64,000 nt of DNA, from assembly GCF_026537325.1 (NCBI RefSeq), contig NZ_JAFNMJ010000003.1, positions 124,001-188,000 of the forward strand. Reading direction: 5' to 3'. Both the position numbers and the translations under genes were made by a program. The DNA comes from Bifidobacterium sp. B4142. GTDB taxonomy: Bacteria; Actinomycetota; Actinomycetes; Actinomycetales; Bifidobacteriaceae. Of the stretch, positions 9,507 to 18,943 are shown piece after piece (position 1 is the stretch's first letter; each line of letters begins with the position of its first letter). Below the pieces are notes generated by a model. It did not search any database and was not told where the DNA came from. It worked only from the letters and a program-made list of their open reading frames with translations.

Positions 9507-11444
9507 ATGAGAAGCAAACATCCCATATTAGGCAACAATCTGATTAGAGCAAATGTCGGTATCAAAAAAAACGTCAAGGGGAAAAACACAAAAGATAAGG
9601 CCACTATAGCTGTACCTTGTAATAAACAATCAATTCAAATTTGTGGATTATCATCTTCTTGTTTTGGTCTTTTGCTTGCCCTTCTGATTGTTGTAAATTG
9701 GTTTCCCAAAACTTGGAGTATGTGGAATTCGCCTATCCAGGCTATTGATGCGCCTTCACACTACTACTTCATTCGTAAGCTTATGCAGAACGGCTTCTCA
9801 GTCATGTGGGGGCTTAACCCTAATGACAGTTTCTACCCACCCCTGTTTCATTGTTTGGTCTATATATTGATTTGTGTGTCGAATTGGTTGGGGATTCAGA
9901 TCAATATTTTTACTGGAGTGAATTTGATATGGCTTGTTACATCAGGCCTTCTTTTCCCCATGGGTATGCTGCTATGGTGCTCTTATTTTTATTCAGATTC
10001 AGCTAAGAGATGTCGGATCATCCTTAATATTGCAGTACCAGTGCTGTCCGTGGTATCGGTGGCTCATCCCTACTGGATGCTGAACGCAGGTCCACTCATC
10101 GCTTATGGACTTGCTACGTCGTTTTTACCTTTTTTGATGTATTCCAGTCTTAAGTTGATGGATTCACTCGTTATGCGGAGCGAAAGCACGATTACTCACA
10201 TACTCCGTTGGTCTCTACTGACAATTGTTCTCGTCTTACTGATGTTATTAGCTCATCCTCGAGTGGCGTTTACCTATTTGGTTTTCATAGCCCCTTTTAT
10301 CCTGGTGAAAATGTCCAAAAGAGACATTCTCTGCTTCCTTCTATGCATATTCCTCGGAGCAGGGTTTTTCTTAACTTATGTCTCTTACCGTGATCACGGC
10401 AAGGCTTACCTGCATCCTTCGTCATGGTTCCATACTTTTCGGCCGACAAGGAGTCTCGGCGATGCAGTGAAAACAGTTTTAACTGACGCTGTTCCTGGCC
10501 TTTCGGGCATCTTCATGGCAACTTTGGTCTGTATTTGTTTTATTGCAGTCCTGCTGCTTTGCGGGGAGCGTTTTCGTGATGCACTTGCTGTTGACGGAGC
10601 ATTTCTTCTTACTGCTCTGATCTTCATTTCCAGTTCTGCGCTTACTGGACCATTGGCCAACGTGATCACTGCTGTATGGTATCGTGGGGAGACACGGCCC
10701 TTGACCATGATACCTTTGGCGGTCGTTCCCTTGCTGGCCTTTGGTTTGCGTTGCCTTCTTGAGCCTAGTCATGACAGAAGCTTGAAGACCCATGTTGTAT
10801 TCCGACCTGTGTCATCCCAGGTTGAACTCACGCCTGTCAGTGTGATCGCAGCGTTGCTTTTAGTTGTAGTCTTAGTATTCTGTTCGAGTTTTGAACCAGC
10901 AAAAAAACAATTGTCGGCCATTGTCGCTGGTAGCACGGATATCGAAGCACAAACTCCAGGGGAACAATTAAGCCATGATAAATACCATGTCTTGAAGAAG
11001 GTGCATAACTTAGTGGAGGACAATGCTGTAGTTGTGTCTGACCCATTGAATGGCTCCATGTATGGAATGGCTCTCTACGGAATGGATATGCTGTATCCGG
11101 TATACAATCCCATGGATACGAAAAATGGCCAGGTGTTCGGAGGAGTGGAGCGTGCATTCGCTTCAGGTGATTCCGAACGCCTGCTGCATACAGTGTGCCC
11201 AGTCGTGACCAGTTATAAAGCAAAGAGCAAGCCTGAAGAGAGAAGCAACAAGTACTTTTTGACTATGGGTCCACAATCTCCAAGCCTGCGTATGTTTACG
11301 TATAAGGAGCAGTACTATCCCTTCCATGATGACCGTTTGATTAATAAATATGAACAACGGGGAACGCTGGCAAAAATCAGTGCCTTTGATTCTCAAATCG
11401 AGCCGGGGAGTCAATGGGATCTGTATCGATTCGCATGCAGATGA
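9507..11444 (+). CDS. Large polytopic membrane protein, DUF6541-like
   Basis: 645 residues: a basic polar head of about 45 residues, roughly 12 membrane helices, then an extracytoplasmic C-terminal domain of about 170 residues. The loop after the first helix reads IDAPSHYYFI, and a later FYPPLFH motif matches a pattern seen in actinobacterial DUF6541 proteins, which look like GT-C glycosyltransferases with the catalytic acid in the first outer loop. There is no good ribosome site at 9507, and downstream ATG codons lie within the head, so the true start may be later. GC is low, as in the neighbouring surface-protein gene. Role in polymer assembly is inferred from context. Confidence 0.6.
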   Translation: MRSKHPILGNNLIRANVGIKKNVKGKNTKDKATIAVPCNKQSIQICGLSSSCFGLLLALLIVVNWFPKTWSMWNSPIQAIDAPSHYYFIRKLMQNGFSVMWGLNPNDSFYPPLFHCLVYILICVSNWLGIQINIFTGVNLIWLVTSGLLFPMGMLLWCSYFYSDSAKRCRIILNIAVPVLSVVSVAHPYWMLNAGPLIAYGLATSFLPFLMYSSLKLMDSLVMRSESTITHILRWSLLTIVLVLLMLLAHPRVAFTYLVFIAPFILVKMSKRDILCFLLCIFLGAGFFLTYVSYRDHGKAYLHPSSWFHTFRPTRSLGDAVKTVLTDAVPGLSGIFMATLVCICFIAVLLLCGERFRDALAVDGAFLLTALIFISSSALTGPLANVITAVWYRGETRPLTMIPLAVVPLLAFGLRCLLEPSHDRSLKTHVVFRPVSSQVELTPVSVIAALLLVVVLVFCSSFEPAKKQLSAIVAGSTDIEAQTPGEQLSHDKYHVLKKVHNLVEDNAVVVSDPLNGSMYGMALYGMDMLYPVYNPMDTKNGQVFGGVERAFASGDSERLLHTVCPVVTSYKAKSKPEERSNKYFLTMGPQSPSLRMFTYKEQYYPFHDDRLINKYEQRGTLAKISAFDSQIEPGSQWDLYRFACR

Positions 11445-11598
11445 ACAATCTATGCGTCTTATATTTTAGGGCTTGAAGGGAAACTGTCAGGTAACTGCAT
11501 TGCGCTAAATTTGATTACAGTGTTTTACTACACGATTGCCGAAAGAAATCTGACGCTACCGACCTTCTTAGTAGAATGACCGGCAACGTCTGATGATG

Positions 11599-14500
11599 CT
11601 ACTGCCGACCTTCCACAGCTCTGGCTACCGTTTTCAAGATCTCGCGGCGTGCACTGCCGATAGGGGCGATAGGGTCTACCAACCTGCGGAGTCCGTTGTT
11701 TTCAGCAATCGCTCGTTCATGCTTTGCCACATGTACCTGGTTATGGGAGTCAGACAGGTGTTGTATCAGGCTCTCGTAGAAGGGCGTCAGCCTGGCGTAG
11801 GACCAATACACGTCAGCCAGATCACAACTGGCATCATTCCAAGGTTTTATGAATCCAGCATAGTGAATAATTCTTGGCTGTTTACGGGACTGGAGATAGC
11901 CGTAGTAGGCGTTGGCTGGCGCATGGCTGAATATGCGCTCCAACCTGGCGTCACAGTCATGTATCACGTTCCATGACCAATCCAGATAAGTCACTCGGCC
12001 CTGGCATTGGGCGTTGAGAACATCCTGGTCGTTGTATATAAACCTGGGATTTGAAGATAGCCGCAGCCATTCCGGCAGGGAATGCAGCTTTCGTAGCTCA
12101 GCAGTATTCAGCAAAAGTACGCCTGCCTGGAAGTAGGAATAAGGGTCCCGCATGCCTAATACCTGCCTGCTGTAGCGCAGCCGCTTGCCGTCCTTGTTGT
12201 TTAGGTTGCCTAGGTAATCGATGTCGTGGATAGCCGCTAAGAGATCAGTGCCCAAGTCTGTATTGTAGAGTTTTGCAATATCGTCGTTCACTACCAAATC
12301 TGAATCCAGATACAAAACCTTGTCGTAAAAAGGCAGGACAGTCTGGATGATAAATCGGTAATATGTCTCGATGCTAATATGTTGATTGGAGGTTGCCAGG
12401 TTGCAGCCGGCAATTTCACGTTCCACATTCACGAAGCGCAAGGTGATGTTGGGGGAAGACACAAGAAAATTCCTTATGACAGCCTTATGCTGCTTGCTCA
12501 TATCCCTTTCCAGAACGACAATATCGTAGTGATACTTGTCTGATGCGTTTGATAGGAGCGAGTATATGGCTGTAGTCAGCATGGGGACATAGGCGTCGTT
12601 GGCCGCGAAGACTACCGGAATGATCTCTTTTGCATTCTCGGCAAGTTCAAGAGGCCTGCAGATCGTCTGCTGTTCGGGATGGGTAAAATGAACGCATTGC
12701 AGCTCTTTGATACGCAATGTGGGCTTGATATGACGCTGGTGGATAAGCCAGATGTTGAAAAGCCGCTCGGCCAGATGACCTGGCGTACGCAGACCCTCCT
12801 GGCTGTATGAGGACATGTCGGTGCTCTGCTCGAATTCGGCAAGTATGGGGAACAGCCATTGGCAGTATGCAAAGAAGAGATCCTTGCGCATAATAAACAT
12901 ATTGCAGAAGCAGGAAGAATGTCCATGCAGATACTGTTTGACATCATCGCTATAGTCGGGATGCGACTTGATGACAATGGCGCATGCCCTTTGCAGATCC
13001 TTCAGGTACAGATCCGATGCGGCCCTGTACAGAGCTAGCGGGCTGCCCCAATTGTCGATAGTTGTGCGAAGGTCCTTGATACCGGCGGTGATAACGTCAT
13101 AGCCTTTGACGGTTGCGGAGATAGTTGCATCGTCCAGGCCATATCGTTGAATGGCAGCATCGTCGATATAGTCGTCCATGACTTCTCCGTAAGAATTCTC
13201 CCTATGGTTGACCTCAGAGAAATCGAAGTATCGACGATAATGACAGAATCCGTAGTAATCGGCATCTACGTTTTTCCATGCCCAATACTGCGTGGTGAGT
13301 TCGCAGTATCTGGGGTTCTTTTCTGAGATATTGCTGCCGTCATCATCATGGAGGGTATTCTTCATCCTTGCCTTTTTAAGGCCAGGGCCTACCTGCACGG
13401 GTTGCAGGATCTCAGACTTTGGGATGTCGACCTTTTTGTGTGTTGTCACAAAAATCCTGATGCGCTGTCGATTATAGGCATCAAGTGTTTGTCGGGTCTT
13501 GAGATCACTCAGATGTTCATTGGCCTTGCTGCGCATGCTTTGATAGCGTTCAAGTTGCTGGGGGGGAGCAGAGTTCACAAACATCCTATCTGCTATGACT
13601 TTCCATCTCCACAGAGGGTCTGTGTCCTTAATGGTGGATTTTTGATGAAGAAGGCCATATGCTCTATCTCGAATAAAGCGGTAGATCTCCCTACCGGTGA
13701 TGGCGGGGCCGAAAATATCGCTCATATCGTGGGCGGCCTCTACCTTATGCTCATCATCGATGCGCAGCAACCAGTCATTGGCAAGTATCTCCGTGCCCTT
13801 ATGCTCGAATCCCAGGGCGCATTTCTGCAATATGGCCGAGTGTGGGTCGTCGGCGAAATCATAAGCAGCTGCGAAGTTCGATTGGAATTCCCGGCAATAT
13901 CGTGCATACAGTTTGGGGGAAATCTGACCGGTGCCGCTGATCCCACGGCCATAGTAATAGCGGTATCCTCTGCATTCCTTGATAGGCTGATAAGACTGCG
14001 CAAGCGCCGATGTAACAAAACACTCATACCCATCCTGGGAGCGACCTAGGCGATTATCGGTCATGGCGGCAAAGGCTTTCTTGAGTAGGGCCGTTTTGTA
14101 GAGCCGCTGGGTGAACCGCCAGTCCACCTGTTGTCCGCGGTCTTCATCAAAAATGTCACGAATGATATCGAGACCCTGGCTTGGCTTGGTAGGCTTGTTA
14201 TTAAAGTTTTCAAAATCCTGCCGCTCGCTGTCCAGAGTGCCGTTCGCTGCCATCACAGTGATGCCAAAATGCATGATGTCAGCAGGGTGAAGGTCTATGG
14301 CCTCTGACAGCTCGCTGAGCATGAAAGGCGCCAGGGCGTCGTCGCCGTCCAGGAAAAAGGTGAACTCCCCTTTGGCTTCCTGCACACCAGTGCGTCTTGT
14401 CAAATGGGTGCCCATGTTGCTGGGGTGCTCCACCAATCGAATTCTCTCGTCTTTGCCAGCTGCTTCCGCTGCAATGGCCGATGTGTTGTCCGTGCTTGCG

Positions 14501-14616
14501 TCATTGATGACCAGAGCCTCGAAGTCCTCATAATCTTGTGAGCTGATGCTGTTAAGGCATTCCGGAAGGTACCTTCCCACGTTGTAGGCGGGAATTACGA
14601 CTGAGATCTTTGGCAT
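11599..14616 (-). CDS. Three-domain glycosyltransferase: GT2 - DUF4422 - GT8
   Basis: A 1005-residue soluble protein. Residues 1-340 are a GT2 enzyme (VVIPAYNVG, NDASTD, FLDGDD as DXD at about 88-93). Residues 386-645 are a DUF4422 domain (TTHKK, YCELTTQYWAWKN, YYGFCHYRRYFDF), a predicted glycosyltransferase fold. Residues 664-960 are a GT8 domain of the galactosyl/glucosyltransferase type (VVFAANDAYVPML, YLDSDLVV at about 769). Three catalytic modules in one chain could add successive sugars to one acceptor. The last two domains are closely similar in order and sequence to the protein at 16077-17960. The start codon opens directly on the GT2 core. Divergent from ugd. Confidence 0.9.
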   Translation of the reverse strand: MPKISVVIPAYNVGRYLPECLNSISSQDYEDFEALVINDASTDNTSAIAAEAAGKDERIRLVEHPSNMGTHLTRRTGVQEAKGEFTFFLDGDDALAPFMLSELSEAIDLHPADIMHFGITVMAANGTLDSERQDFENFNNKPTKPSQGLDIIRDIFDEDRGQQVDWRFTQRLYKTALLKKAFAAMTDNRLGRSQDGYECFVTSALAQSYQPIKECRGYRYYYGRGISGTGQISPKLYARYCREFQSNFAAAYDFADDPHSAILQKCALGFEHKGTEILANDWLLRIDDEHKVEAAHDMSDIFGPAITGREIYRFIRDRAYGLLHQKSTIKDTDPLWRWKVIADRMFVNSAPPQQLERYQSMRSKANEHLSDLKTRQTLDAYNRQRIRIFVTTHKKVDIPKSEILQPVQVGPGLKKARMKNTLHDDDGSNISEKNPRYCELTTQYWAWKNVDADYYGFCHYRRYFDFSEVNHRENSYGEVMDDYIDDAAIQRYGLDDATISATVKGYDVITAGIKDLRTTIDNWGSPLALYRAASDLYLKDLQRACAIVIKSHPDYSDDVKQYLHGHSSCFCNMFIMRKDLFFAYCQWLFPILAEFEQSTDMSSYSQEGLRTPGHLAERLFNIWLIHQRHIKPTLRIKELQCVHFTHPEQQTICRPLELAENAKEIIPVVFAANDAYVPMLTTAIYSLLSNASDKYHYDIVVLERDMSKQHKAVIRNFLVSSPNITLRFVNVEREIAGCNLATSNQHISIETYYRFIIQTVLPFYDKVLYLDSDLVVNDDIAKLYNTDLGTDLLAAIHDIDYLGNLNNKDGKRLRYSRQVLGMRDPYSYFQAGVLLLNTAELRKLHSLPEWLRLSSNPRFIYNDQDVLNAQCQGRVTYLDWSWNVIHDCDARLERIFSHAPANAYYGYLQSRKQPRIIHYAGFIKPWNDASCDLADVYWSYARLTPFYESLIQHLSDSHNQVHVAKHERAIAENNGLRRLVDPIAPIGSARREILKTVARAVEGRQ

Positions 14617-14778
14617 GTAGCTGGCATCTCCTTGTATAGCTAATCGAGGGCGACGAAGTCTCTACGTATTTTACCTGGTTGCCGCAATATGCAGGAACAT
14701 AGCCATTGAATATTCAGCTGGATTACACAAATATTTCCCTGACACTCCCAGTACGGAATGAACTGTACACTGTTATAT

Positions 14779-15963
14779 ATGAGAATAACGATCGTAGGTA
14801 CTGGCTATGTCGGTCTGTCCCTGGCCTGTCTGTTGTCACAGCACAATGAGGTGCGAGCTCTGGATGTTCTAAAGGACAAGGTCGATGCCATCAACCAGGG
14901 GCATTCGCCCATCAAGGATTCTGAAATCAGTGCTTTTCTTGCTTCGGGAAAATGCAACCTGCGAGCTACGCTGAATCCTGATTGGGCTTACGAGGAGCCG
15001 GATTTCATTGTTCTTGCCACTCCGACCGATTATGACGAGGAGCGTAATTACTTTGATACCTCATCAATCGAGCACGAGCTTCAAAGGTTGGATGGTCGTG
15101 ACACCCAGGCCTGCATCGTCATTAAATCGACGGTTCCGGTAGGGTATACCGAGACCATATGTAAGCGTCATCCGCAATTGCGCATTGTGTTCTCTCCTGA
15201 GTTTCTTCGCGAGGGCCATGCGCTTGCCGACAACTTACATCCATCTAGGATTGTCGTGGGTATACCTGCCGACCACATGCAGGGCTGGAGGCATTATGGT
15301 GAGCAGTTCGCTCAGCTGCTCCAGCAGGGCGCTGAGGATGACGGAATTCCTTGCCTGCTGCTCCGTGCCACTGAGGCAGAGGCTATCAAGCTTTTCTCAA
15401 ACACCTATTTAGCACTGAGGATTTCGTACTTCAACGAAATGGACACCTACGCCGAAGTCCGTGGCTTGGATACGACACAGATCATCAAGGGCGTGTGCCT
15501 GGATCCCAGGATTGGCGATTACTACAACAACCCTTCATTCGGCTATGGCGGGTATTGCCTGCCCAAGGACTCCAAGCAGTTGCTGGCCAACTACAAGGAT
15601 GTGCCGCAGACCCTGATCAAAGCAGTGGTTGAATCCAACGATACGCGAAAGCGGTTCATAGCGGAGCAAATCGCCTCTCGCGAGCCTAAACTGGTTGGAA
15701 TCTACCGGCTGGTCATGAAGAAAGGTTCGGATAACTTTCGTGCAAGTTCCATCCAGGGCATTATGGAGTATTTGGATAGCCTGGGTGTGGATTTCATAAT
15801 TTACGAGCCCATGGCTGCGGATAGTTTTGCTGGGCATAGGGTGACCCACAATCTTGATGAATTCAAGGCCTCATGTGATCTGATTGTGTGCAACCGGATG
15901 ACTGAGGATGTGAATGATGTGGCGGATAAGGTCTATACCCGCGATTTGTGGCATCGAGAGTAA
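14779..15963 (+). CDS. ugd: UDP-glucose 6-dehydrogenase
   Basis: Oxidises UDP-glucose twice with NAD to UDP-glucuronate, a precursor for acidic wall or capsule polymers. The Rossmann motif GTGYVGLS stands at the start; STVPVGYT, the conserved hinge lysine region (EAIKLFSNTYLALRI) and the catalytic cysteine in GYGGYCLPKDSKQL are all present. ATG 14779 is chosen because the NAD domain of this family begins there; ATG 14758 would add seven residues, and neither has a strong ribosome site. The length (about 394 residues) fits the short, single-subunit form found in Firmicutes and actinobacterial capsule loci. It lies between the two DUF4422-GT8 genes, which suggests that glucuronate may be a component of the island's polymer. 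Confidence 0.93.
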   Translation: MRITIVGTGYVGLSLACLLSQHNEVRALDVLKDKVDAINQGHSPIKDSEISAFLASGKCNLRATLNPDWAYEEPDFIVLATPTDYDEERNYFDTSSIEHELQRLDGRDTQACIVIKSTVPVGYTETICKRHPQLRIVFSPEFLREGHALADNLHPSRIVVGIPADHMQGWRHYGEQFAQLLQQGAEDDGIPCLLLRATEAEAIKLFSNTYLALRISYFNEMDTYAEVRGLDTTQIIKGVCLDPRIGDYYNNPSFGYGGYCLPKDSKQLLANYKDVPQTLIKAVVESNDTRKRFIAEQIASREPKLVGIYRLVMKKGSDNFRASSIQGIMEYLDSLGVDFIIYEPMAADSFAGHRVTHNLDEFKASCDLIVCNRMTEDVNDVADKVYTRDLWHRE

Positions 15964-15992
15964 AAGCGGTCAATGTCCTTTTCCTGACCCTT

Positions 15993-16026
15993 GGGAAGGG
16001 GCGGATGTCAATAGACCTGCCTTCCC
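15993..16026. terminator. Weak hairpin between convergent ugd and glycosyltransferase genes
   Basis: GGGAAGG (15993-15999) can pair with CCTTCCC (16020-16026) around a 20-base loop. There is no clean T run. It lies between two converging genes, where a bidirectional terminator would be expected, but the stem is short and the loop long. Confidence 0.35.
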
Positions 16027-16076
16027 TCCTTGTGCGCTATAACAGGACACATTCCAGGTTTGTAGAACACTGCTGT

Positions 16077-17960
16077 TTACGCTTTATGCAGTATGACTCG
16101 CAGCAATGATTTGATGCGGGAGCGCCTCTTGGAGCCAATCGGAAATATTTTGTCGGCATGCTGCCTAAGAGGGCTGTCTTCTGTAATAAGACGTTTATGA
16201 TGCCCGGTCGAAAGAGATCCGGTCTTAGTCATGATCGCCAGTATCTGGTGGAAAAGCGGGGAGCTCCGGACATACAGCCAATACCAGGTCGAGAGATCAC
16301 ACCAAGGATCCAGCCAAGGCTTGTCGAAGCCAGCATAATGAACAATATACGGCTCCTCGCGGGCTTGTGCATATTCCTTGAATGCTTGTGCTGGCGCGTA
16401 CCTAAAGACCGTCTCGACACGGTCGTTGCAATCGTGCAGGACATTCCACCGACCGTCAAGGAACCTGACTTTTCCCTGACATTCCATGTTGAGTATGTCC
16501 TGATCGTTATATATGTAGTGAGGGTTTGCTGCCAGTTGCATCCATTCATTGGTGGTGTGAATTATTCGGAGAGCCTTCAGGTTCATGACCAGCACCCCGG
16601 CCTGGAAGTATGAATATGGATGCTTCAGATGCAACACATTGCGGGCGTATTGCAGACGCTTGCCATCGGAATACCACCCTAGGTTGCCTAAAAAGTCCAG
16701 GTCTTTGACTGCTGCCACAGCGTAATGCCTAACGTCGGTATCGTAGAGCTCGGCTATGTCTCGGTTAACAACTAGATCGGAGTCTAAATACACCACTTTG
16801 TCATATTGAGGCAGTGCCTCCTGGATCAGGAATCGGTAATAGGTTTCATTGCTGATAAAACCGTTATTTGTTGTCAGAGTTCTACCGGCCATACGCTGCC
16901 GTACATTAAGGAAATGCAAAGAACACCAGGGGTATTTTGCGAATATCCCTGCAAGGATCTCTTTATTGTCCTTTGATATATCCTGCTCCAAGACAATGAT
17001 GCGGTATCGACGATTCGCTGATGAATTGCGTAGTATGGACGTCAATGTCGTGGCTAGCATAGGCACATAGGCATTGTTGGCCGCCAACACTACGGGTACA
17101 GCCTTGTCCGTTGCGCTTCCTGGTTCTGCAGTTTCCTGGGCATCGGGATAGCGGAAGTGCACGCATCCCAGTTGTTTGATTTTCCACTTCCCGCTGGTGC
17201 GTTGATGATGGCAGAGGAAAATGTTAAGCAGCCTTTCGGACAGGTGTCCTGGGGTTCTCATGCGTTCAATGTCGGCCGTAGATGCATCCCATATGGCCGT
17301 GAATTTTTGCAGGAGCGGAAACAACCATTGGCAATATTGTTGGAAGATTTCTTTCTTCATTATGAACATGTTGCAGAAAGAACCCTTGTCGCCATGTAAT
17401 ACGGAATCTGCATCCTCCCTGTACTTAGGGTAATTCTTGCAAAGGATCTCATACATGAGGCGGAGGTCACTGACTCGTAGGTGATCGTTGCCTGCATAAT
17501 GCTGGATCAACGAATGATACCCTCCCATGGCTTCAACATTGTTGATGGGAGAGGTAATGACATCCCAGCCGATCACCTGGCACTTGATGGATTCATCATC
17601 CAGGCCATACCGCCGTGCAGCGGCATCGTCGATGAAGTCATCCATGATTTCACCGTAGTCGTTGGCCTGGTGAGGTGCGCTGCTGAAATCGAAGTAGCGA
17701 CGGTAGTGACAGAATCCGTAGTAATCGGCATCGACGTTTTTCCAAGCCCAATATTGCGCAGTGAGCTCGCAATACATAGCATTGAGCGAAGAAATCGAGT
17801 CCCCGCTGTCGTCGTGAAGCATATACGGGAGCTTTTCCGGTGCTTGTGCTGTTCCGACTTGCAGGAGACTGATCGCATCGCATTGCGGGACTGCAACGCG
17901 CGTACGGGTGGCTACATAGATTTTTATACGCTGCCCGTTCTGTCTGTCCTTATTATTCAT
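16077..17960 (-). CDS. Two-domain glycosyltransferase: DUF4422 - GT8
   Basis: 627 residues. Residues 11-270 form a DUF4422 domain with the same hallmarks as its neighbour (YCELTAQYWAWKN, YYGFCHYRRYFDF, GSFCNMFIM). Residues 285-590 form a GT8 domain (VVLAANNAYVPML, YLDSDLVV as the DXD site, HYAGFDKPW near the end, a typical GT8 manganese-binding histidine region). It lacks the N-terminal GT2 module of the 1005-residue paralogue at 11599-14616, so the pair probably arose by duplication with gain or loss of that module. Expected to act on the cytoplasmic face on lipid-linked polymer. Sugar specificity unknown. Confidence 0.9.
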   Translation of the reverse strand: MNNKDRQNGQRIKIYVATRTRVAVPQCDAISLLQVGTAQAPEKLPYMLHDDSGDSISSLNAMYCELTAQYWAWKNVDADYYGFCHYRRYFDFSSAPHQANDYGEIMDDFIDDAAARRYGLDDESIKCQVIGWDVITSPINNVEAMGGYHSLIQHYAGNDHLRVSDLRLMYEILCKNYPKYREDADSVLHGDKGSFCNMFIMKKEIFQQYCQWLFPLLQKFTAIWDASTADIERMRTPGHLSERLLNIFLCHHQRTSGKWKIKQLGCVHFRYPDAQETAEPGSATDKAVPVVLAANNAYVPMLATTLTSILRNSSANRRYRIIVLEQDISKDNKEILAGIFAKYPWCSLHFLNVRQRMAGRTLTTNNGFISNETYYRFLIQEALPQYDKVVYLDSDLVVNRDIAELYDTDVRHYAVAAVKDLDFLGNLGWYSDGKRLQYARNVLHLKHPYSYFQAGVLVMNLKALRIIHTTNEWMQLAANPHYIYNDQDILNMECQGKVRFLDGRWNVLHDCNDRVETVFRYAPAQAFKEYAQAREEPYIVHYAGFDKPWLDPWCDLSTWYWLYVRSSPLFHQILAIMTKTGSLSTGHHKRLITEDSPLRQHADKIFPIGSKRRSRIKSLLRVILHKA

Positions 17961-18115
17961 GCCAAATAAGACTCCTTGCTTGGTGGTTGGTACTTATGTT
18001 ACTTCCCAATTGTGGGCTTCCTGTTTATATGAGGTAATAACCGCTGCCTTGTAAGAGATTTCCTGGGATAATGAGCTTTTGCGCTTTTGGACGAGTTCAG
18101 TAGAATAGGAGTTTT

Positions 18116-18943
18116 GTGAAAGCTTTTTTTAAGCGACTACAGCAAAGGTATCGCTACTCGTTTGTCGTTTTCAAAGAGTTGGTGAAGACAGATTTTCAAC
18201 TCCGGTACCAAGGGTCCTTCTTGGGTGTACTGTGGTCGGTTCTCAAGCCACTGATGCTGTTCTGCGTCATGTATGTGGTTTTTGTAAGATTCCTTCATTT
18301 TACTGACGGAACGCCCACATTCCCCATTGTTCTGCTTTGCGGCACCTGCCTATGGAGTTTCTTCTCGGAGGCCACCAGCATGGGACTGCAATCGATTGTT
18401 AACCGTGGAGACCTGCTGCGTAAGGTTCATTTTCCTACATACATCATCGTCGCGTCAGTCACGATGGGGTCCATGATCAGCCTAGCAATCAACCTGGGCG
18501 TGGTCATCGTTTTCGGGCTGTTCACTACGGCTCATTTCACATGGAGGGTTCTCTTGGTCCCCCTCAATGTGTTTCAGCTCTATATCCTTGCCTTGGGCAT
18601 TGCCATGATCCTATCTACGATGTTCGTTTATTATCGCGATATCGCTCATATTTGGGAAGTGGTTCTTCAAGCTATGTTTTATGCTGTTCCCATTATTTAT
18701 CCATTGTCCATGGTGCAAAAGAATTATCCTATAATTGCAAAATTTATGCTGTTGGACCCCGCAGCCCAGGTCATCATGGACGTGCGTCATAATCTCATTT
18801 CTCCTGAAAACGTGCCAACCGTTTGGACCCTGTACGGCAATAAGTTGTTCGCTTTCATTCCTTTGTTATTGACAGTTCTTATTTTCATGTTCGGCCTGTA
18901 TGTCTTTCGGTCGCATAGCAGACAATTCGCGGAGGTTTTGTAA
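18116..18943 (+). CDS. Polysaccharide ABC exporter, permease (Wzm/TagG-like)
   Basis: 275 residues with six predicted membrane helices; an ABC-2 type transporter. The N-terminal amphipathic stretch (VFKELVKTDFQLRYQGSFLGVLWSVLKPL) is the family hallmark. GTG 18116 is preceded by AGGAG at good spacing. Its stop overlaps the ATG of the ATPase gene by one base, so the two are co-translated. With its partner it should carry a finished, lipid-linked polysaccharide or teichoic-acid-like chain across the membrane. Confidence 0.92.
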   Translation: MKAFFKRLQQRYRYSFVVFKELVKTDFQLRYQGSFLGVLWSVLKPLMLFCVMYVVFVRFLHFTDGTPTFPIVLLCGTCLWSFFSEATSMGLQSIVNRGDLLRKVHFPTYIIVASVTMGSMISLAINLGVVIVFGLFTTAHFTWRVLLVPLNVFQLYILALGIAMILSTMFVYYRDIAHIWEVVLQAMFYAVPIIYPLSMVQKNYPIIAKFMLLDPAAQVIMDVRHNLISPENVPTVWTLYGNKLFAFIPLLLTVLIFMFGLYVFRSHSRQFAEVL

